Of a DNA stretch of 21,091 nucleotides, positions 20,324 through 21,091 are shown piece after piece (position 1 is the stretch's first letter; each line of letters begins with the position of its first letter). The translations under genes and the position numbers were made by a program. The notes under the pieces are model-generated. The model searched no databases. It saw only the letters and a program-made list of their open reading frames with translations, and was not told the DNA's origin. The DNA lies in assembly GCA_016721465.1 (NCBI GenBank), contig JADKIA010000002.1, positions 1-21,091 on the forward strand, in the 5' to 3' direction. Origin of the DNA: Ideonella sp. GTDB lineage: Bacteria > Pseudomonadota > Gammaproteobacteria > Burkholderiales > Burkholderiaceae_C.

Positions 20324-20803
20324 TCAAGGGGTGCGCAGCAGGCAAACCGCGCGCCTCGATGGCCGGCCTCGCCCACCGGACCCATGTTGCTCGGCGGTCT
20401 TGGCCTTCGTTGACGGCAACGTCCTCCACGCCCGCGCGCCCGCGCACGCGATGGCATGGCAGATGTGTGGCGCCATCTTCGGCGCCTGGGCCACTGATGG
20501 TGCTGTCCACGTTGGCGATCTGCCAGCCCGTGGCCCGCACGCGCCGCATCGCCTCGGCCAGCAACTGAGGAATGAATCGGCGCCCTTGAACGCCGCGTCG
20601 GTGTCGGGGAAGTGCCGGCCGATGTCGCCCAAGCCGGCAGCGCCGAGCAAGGCGTCGGTGATGGCGTGAAGCAGTGCATCTGCGTCCGAGTGCCCGGGAG
20701 CCGTGGCGTGGCAGTTCATTCACGCCGCCCAGGATCACGGTCGACCAATGACCAGGCGTGGATGTCCCAACCTTCGGCATACGCATCGTTGGGTCGTCGT
20801 CAT
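20324..20803 (-). CDS. ispF: 2-C-methyl-D-erythritol 2,4-cyclodiphosphate synthase IspF
   Basis: The fifth enzyme of the MEP isoprenoid pathway, a cytoplasmic trimer that forms MEcPP with a zinc ion. The N-terminus contains GWDIHAW, giving the metal ligands Asp-x-His. Then come GHSDADALLHAITDALLG with the third ligand His and DIGRHFPDTDAAFKGADS. LLAEAMRRVRATGWQIANVD follows in another frame. The C-terminal KAKTAEQ.G..G segment leads to the end AVCLLRTP-stop. About 160 codons, as in the family. The ATG at 20803 overlaps the ispD stop (ATGA); an ATG at 20786 is the alternative start. Four or more frame changes are present, including one next to the Asp-x-His motif. Confidence 0.92.
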
Positions 20804-21091
20804 CCGGCACTCCTCAGCAGTCCTTCGGCCAGCGCGAAGTCACCCGGATAGGTGAGCTTGAAGTTCTCGGCCTCGCCCGGTACGAGCTTCGGTTGCAAGC
20901 CCAGCGCCTCGATGGCGCTGGACTAGTCGGTGACCCACGCGCCAGCGCGCGCCAGCGCCTGACGCAGCAGGCCCAGGCGGAACATCTGCGGTGTCTGTGC
21001 GGCCCACTGCCCTCGCGCGACACGGTGGCGACCACGGCCACCGGCTTCCTTTCCAGCGTGTCGGCCAGCGGCAGCGCGAGTAGGCCGCCCA
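20800..21091 (-). CDS. ispD: 2-C-methyl-D-erythritol 4-phosphate cytidylyltransferase IspD, 3' part
   Basis: The C-terminal 97 or so residues of IspD, which makes CDP-methylerythritol from MEP and CTP; the 5' part lies beyond the right edge. Frames show LPLADTLERKPVAVVATVSR, then WAAQTPQMFRLGLLRQALAR, which is the conserved IspD core, then AWVTD, SSAIEALGLQPKLVPGEAEN and FKLTYPGDFALAEGLL before the TGA at 20802-20800. An in-frame TAG (20923-20925) stands between VTD and SSA, where the family has Glu (TDESSA). A one-base slip near 21010 precedes the WAAQTPQ motif. The stop overlaps the ispF ATG. Confidence 0.9.

Overview
The window looks like chromosomal DNA from a high-GC betaproteobacterium of the order Burkholderiales. 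The grounds are the strong G/C bias at third codon positions, an OmpR/EnvZ pair, a RelA without readable HD-hydrolase residues, a 3-hydroxybutyrate dehydrogenase (polyhydroxybutyrate turnover) and an ispD-ispF pair, all in Burkholderiales-like form. The genus cannot be fixed from sequence alone. The sequence carries many single-base indels: most conserved housekeeping genes read as two or more frames that join into one normal protein. I therefore give one entry per reconstructed gene and treat most breaks as probable sequence errors. The 6.9-13.8 kb stretch is much cleaner than its flanks.

Layout, left to right. 1-2625 (+): 3' part of a large, badly frame-broken Ig/PKD-like surface or secreted protein. 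2862-2987 (-): tRNA-Val(GAC) with its own terminator. 3025-6084 (-): an alpha/beta hydrolase whose stop overlaps the start of relA. 6142-6922 (+): bdhA. 6946-13984 (-): a type I secretion operon in the order ABC exporter, 148-residue one-helix membrane protein, RTX calcium-binding protein, HlyD-type adaptor. The RTX gene is split by an IS5-family element (9779-10960) with a perfect CTAA target duplication. 14141-14850 (-): exported SIMPL-domain protein. 15056-17150 (+): ompR-envZ. 17150-21091 (-): ispD (partial), ispF, cbpA, cbpM and an ftsH homologue, tightly packed.

How the genes work together. The secretion operon would export its RTX protein through an inner-membrane ABC exporter and a periplasmic adaptor; the outer-membrane TolC-like channel is not in this window. 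Removing the IS and one target copy restores the RTX reading frame exactly, so the intact protein can be read: an 81-residue N-terminal region, about 23 RTX nonapeptides and a roughly 220-residue C-terminal export/capping region. The repeats alternate strictly: every odd repeat has Asn (once Gln) at position 3 and no even repeat does. This predicts a calcium beta-roll with an Asn row on one face. A single-pass membrane protein encoded 15 bp upstream is a candidate partner or immunity protein. On the right, a co-chaperone pair (cbpA-cbpM) and an FtsH protease follow ispF as a small protein-quality-control cassette.
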